Below, one piece after another: positions 49,496-50,335 of a DNA stretch of 50,335 nucleotides. The translations under genes and the position numbers were made by a program. The notes beneath the pieces are model-generated. The model worked only from the letters and a program-made list of their open reading frames with translations. It did not search any database and was not told where the DNA came from. The number at the start of each line of letters is the position of its first letter. Within the stretch, counting starts at the first letter, position 1. The stretch is from Candidatus Woesearchaeota archaeon (GTDB taxonomy: Archaea > Nanobdellota > Nanobdellia > SCGC-AAA011-G17 > GW2011-AR18), in assembly GCA_016179945.1 (NCBI GenBank), contig JACPCE010000016.1:938-51272 (forward strand). The letters run 5' to 3'.

Positions 49496-49607
49496 GGGCC
49501 TGTAGATCAGTCCGGAAACTCATGTTGGAAAATAGAGCGCCCGGTTGGCAATCGGGAGGCCTCCGGAAATACAGAAGTATTCGAGAATTCGAGTCCCGAC
49601 AGGTCCA
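49496..49607 (+). tRNA. tRNA-Ala(GGC)-like gene with insertions in the D-loop and T-arm (introns or degenerate tRNA)
   Basis: Acceptor GGGCCTG/CAGGTCC with G3:U70; anticodon arm CCCGG-TTGGCAA-TCGGG; T-loop TTCGAGT then CCCGA; extra AAACTCATGTTGGAAAA in the D-loop and about 21 nt before the T-loop. Confidence 0.65.
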
Positions 49608-49644
49608 TGCAAAATTTTATATAAAATGATAATATAGGTTCTAT

Positions 49645-50139
49645 ATGGTTAAAACAGTCGAACTGCCATTGTACAATGGATTAAAATTTGATTTAAATAA
49701 ATTAAAAATTGATCCAAAGGATAAAGCATCAAGAGATAAACATTTTTCAGTTGGTGCAATAATAAAAAAGAAGAACAAATATTTAATAATTAATAGAAAT
49801 TTATATCCTGCAGGATATGCAGGCATTGCAGGACATATAAATAAAGGAGAAAAAACAGAACAAGCACTAAAAAGAGAAGTAAAAGAAGAAACAAATTACA
49901 ATATAATATCTAAAAAATTATTGTTTCATGAAATAATAAAAGGCAATGAGTGCAGAACTGGATTTATAAAACATGAATGGTTTTTATATTATTGTAAATG
50001 TAATGGTAAATTAAAATTGTTAAAAAGAGAAGAAAAATCAATAAAATATATAACTAAGAAACAAATTAATAAATTATATAAACAAAGAAAGTTAGAACCT
50101 GTTTGGGAGTATTGGTTTAAAAAATTAAAGGTGATTTAA
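49645..50139 (+). CDS. NUDIX hydrolase
   Basis: GIAGHINKGEKTEQALKREVKEETNYN matches the Nudix box. Confidence 0.85.
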   Translation: MVKTVELPLYNGLKFDLNKLKIDPKDKASRDKHFSVGAIIKKKNKYLIINRNLYPAGYAGIAGHINKGEKTEQALKREVKEETNYNIISKKLLFHEIIKGNECRTGFIKHEWFLYYCKCNGKLKLLKREEKSIKYITKKQINKLYKQRKLEPVWEYWFKKLKVI

Positions 50140-50335
50140 TGGAAAATAAAACTTTTGTTGCTATGAAAGCAGTTATTCTTAATGATAAAAATGAAATTTT
50201 AATTATCCAAGAGAGTTCAAAAGACCCTTCTCGTTCACATGTTGGAAAGTGGGATGTACCCGGTGGAAGACTAAATTTTGGAGAAGATCCTTTTGAAGGT
50301 TTAAGGAGAGAAGTAAAAGAAGAAACAAATTTAAA
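50139..50335 (+). CDS. NUDIX hydrolase, 3-prime truncated by the window edge
   Basis: MENKTFVAMKAVILNDKNEILIIQESSKDPSRSHVGKWDVPGGRLNFGEDPFEGLRREVKEETNL. Confidence 0.85.
   Translation, partial: MENKTFVAMKAVILNDKNEILIIQESSKDPSRSHVGKWDVPGGRLNFGEDPFEGLRREVKEETNL

Overview
This AT-rich 50 kb window comes from an archaeal genome. The protein families and compact style look like DPANN (Pacearchaeota/Woesearchaeota type), but that is inference. From left to right it holds: (i) a replication locus, orc1/cdc6 - polD small subunit (DP1) - polD large subunit (DP2), read leftward from an AT-rich intergenic region (about 9.69-9.98 kb) that carries inverted TTCCANNGGAAAC-type ORB-like dyads and is a strong oriC candidate; (ii) a LonB-like protease with an internal deletion/frameshift, then argS; (iii) an accessory segment (about 15.5-22 kb) with a winged-helix protein whose linker is an in-frame (AATC)n tetranucleotide tract, a second winged-helix gene preceded by TTCGGTGAA palindromes, an HNH nuclease, a YdeI/OmpD-like gene, MazF- and VapBC-type toxin-antitoxin pairs and a tyrosine recombinase, bounded by copies of AACTGTTCGGTGA; (iv) a large locus (about 25.0-41.1 kb) resembling an archaellum/type IV pilus, with an intein-containing secretion ATPase, a duplicated TadC/ArlJ-like platform protein, a run of about ten small N-anchored K-K-A/G pseudopilin-like proteins, and a terminal pseudopilin-like protein fused to an intact M15 (VanX/D-Ala-D-Ala carboxypeptidase-like) active site; (v) housekeeping genes: RPA-like, PAP2, GT2, ZPR1, dph2, glyS (frameshifted), a tRNA-Ala(GGC)-like gene with two insertions, and NUDIX genes. 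Several conserved genes carry single-base frameshifts, so sequencing error versus real decay/recoding must be settled. The most interesting candidate is the pilus-like locus with a peptidoglycan-hydrolase-like domain. All assignments were made by eye, with no database search.
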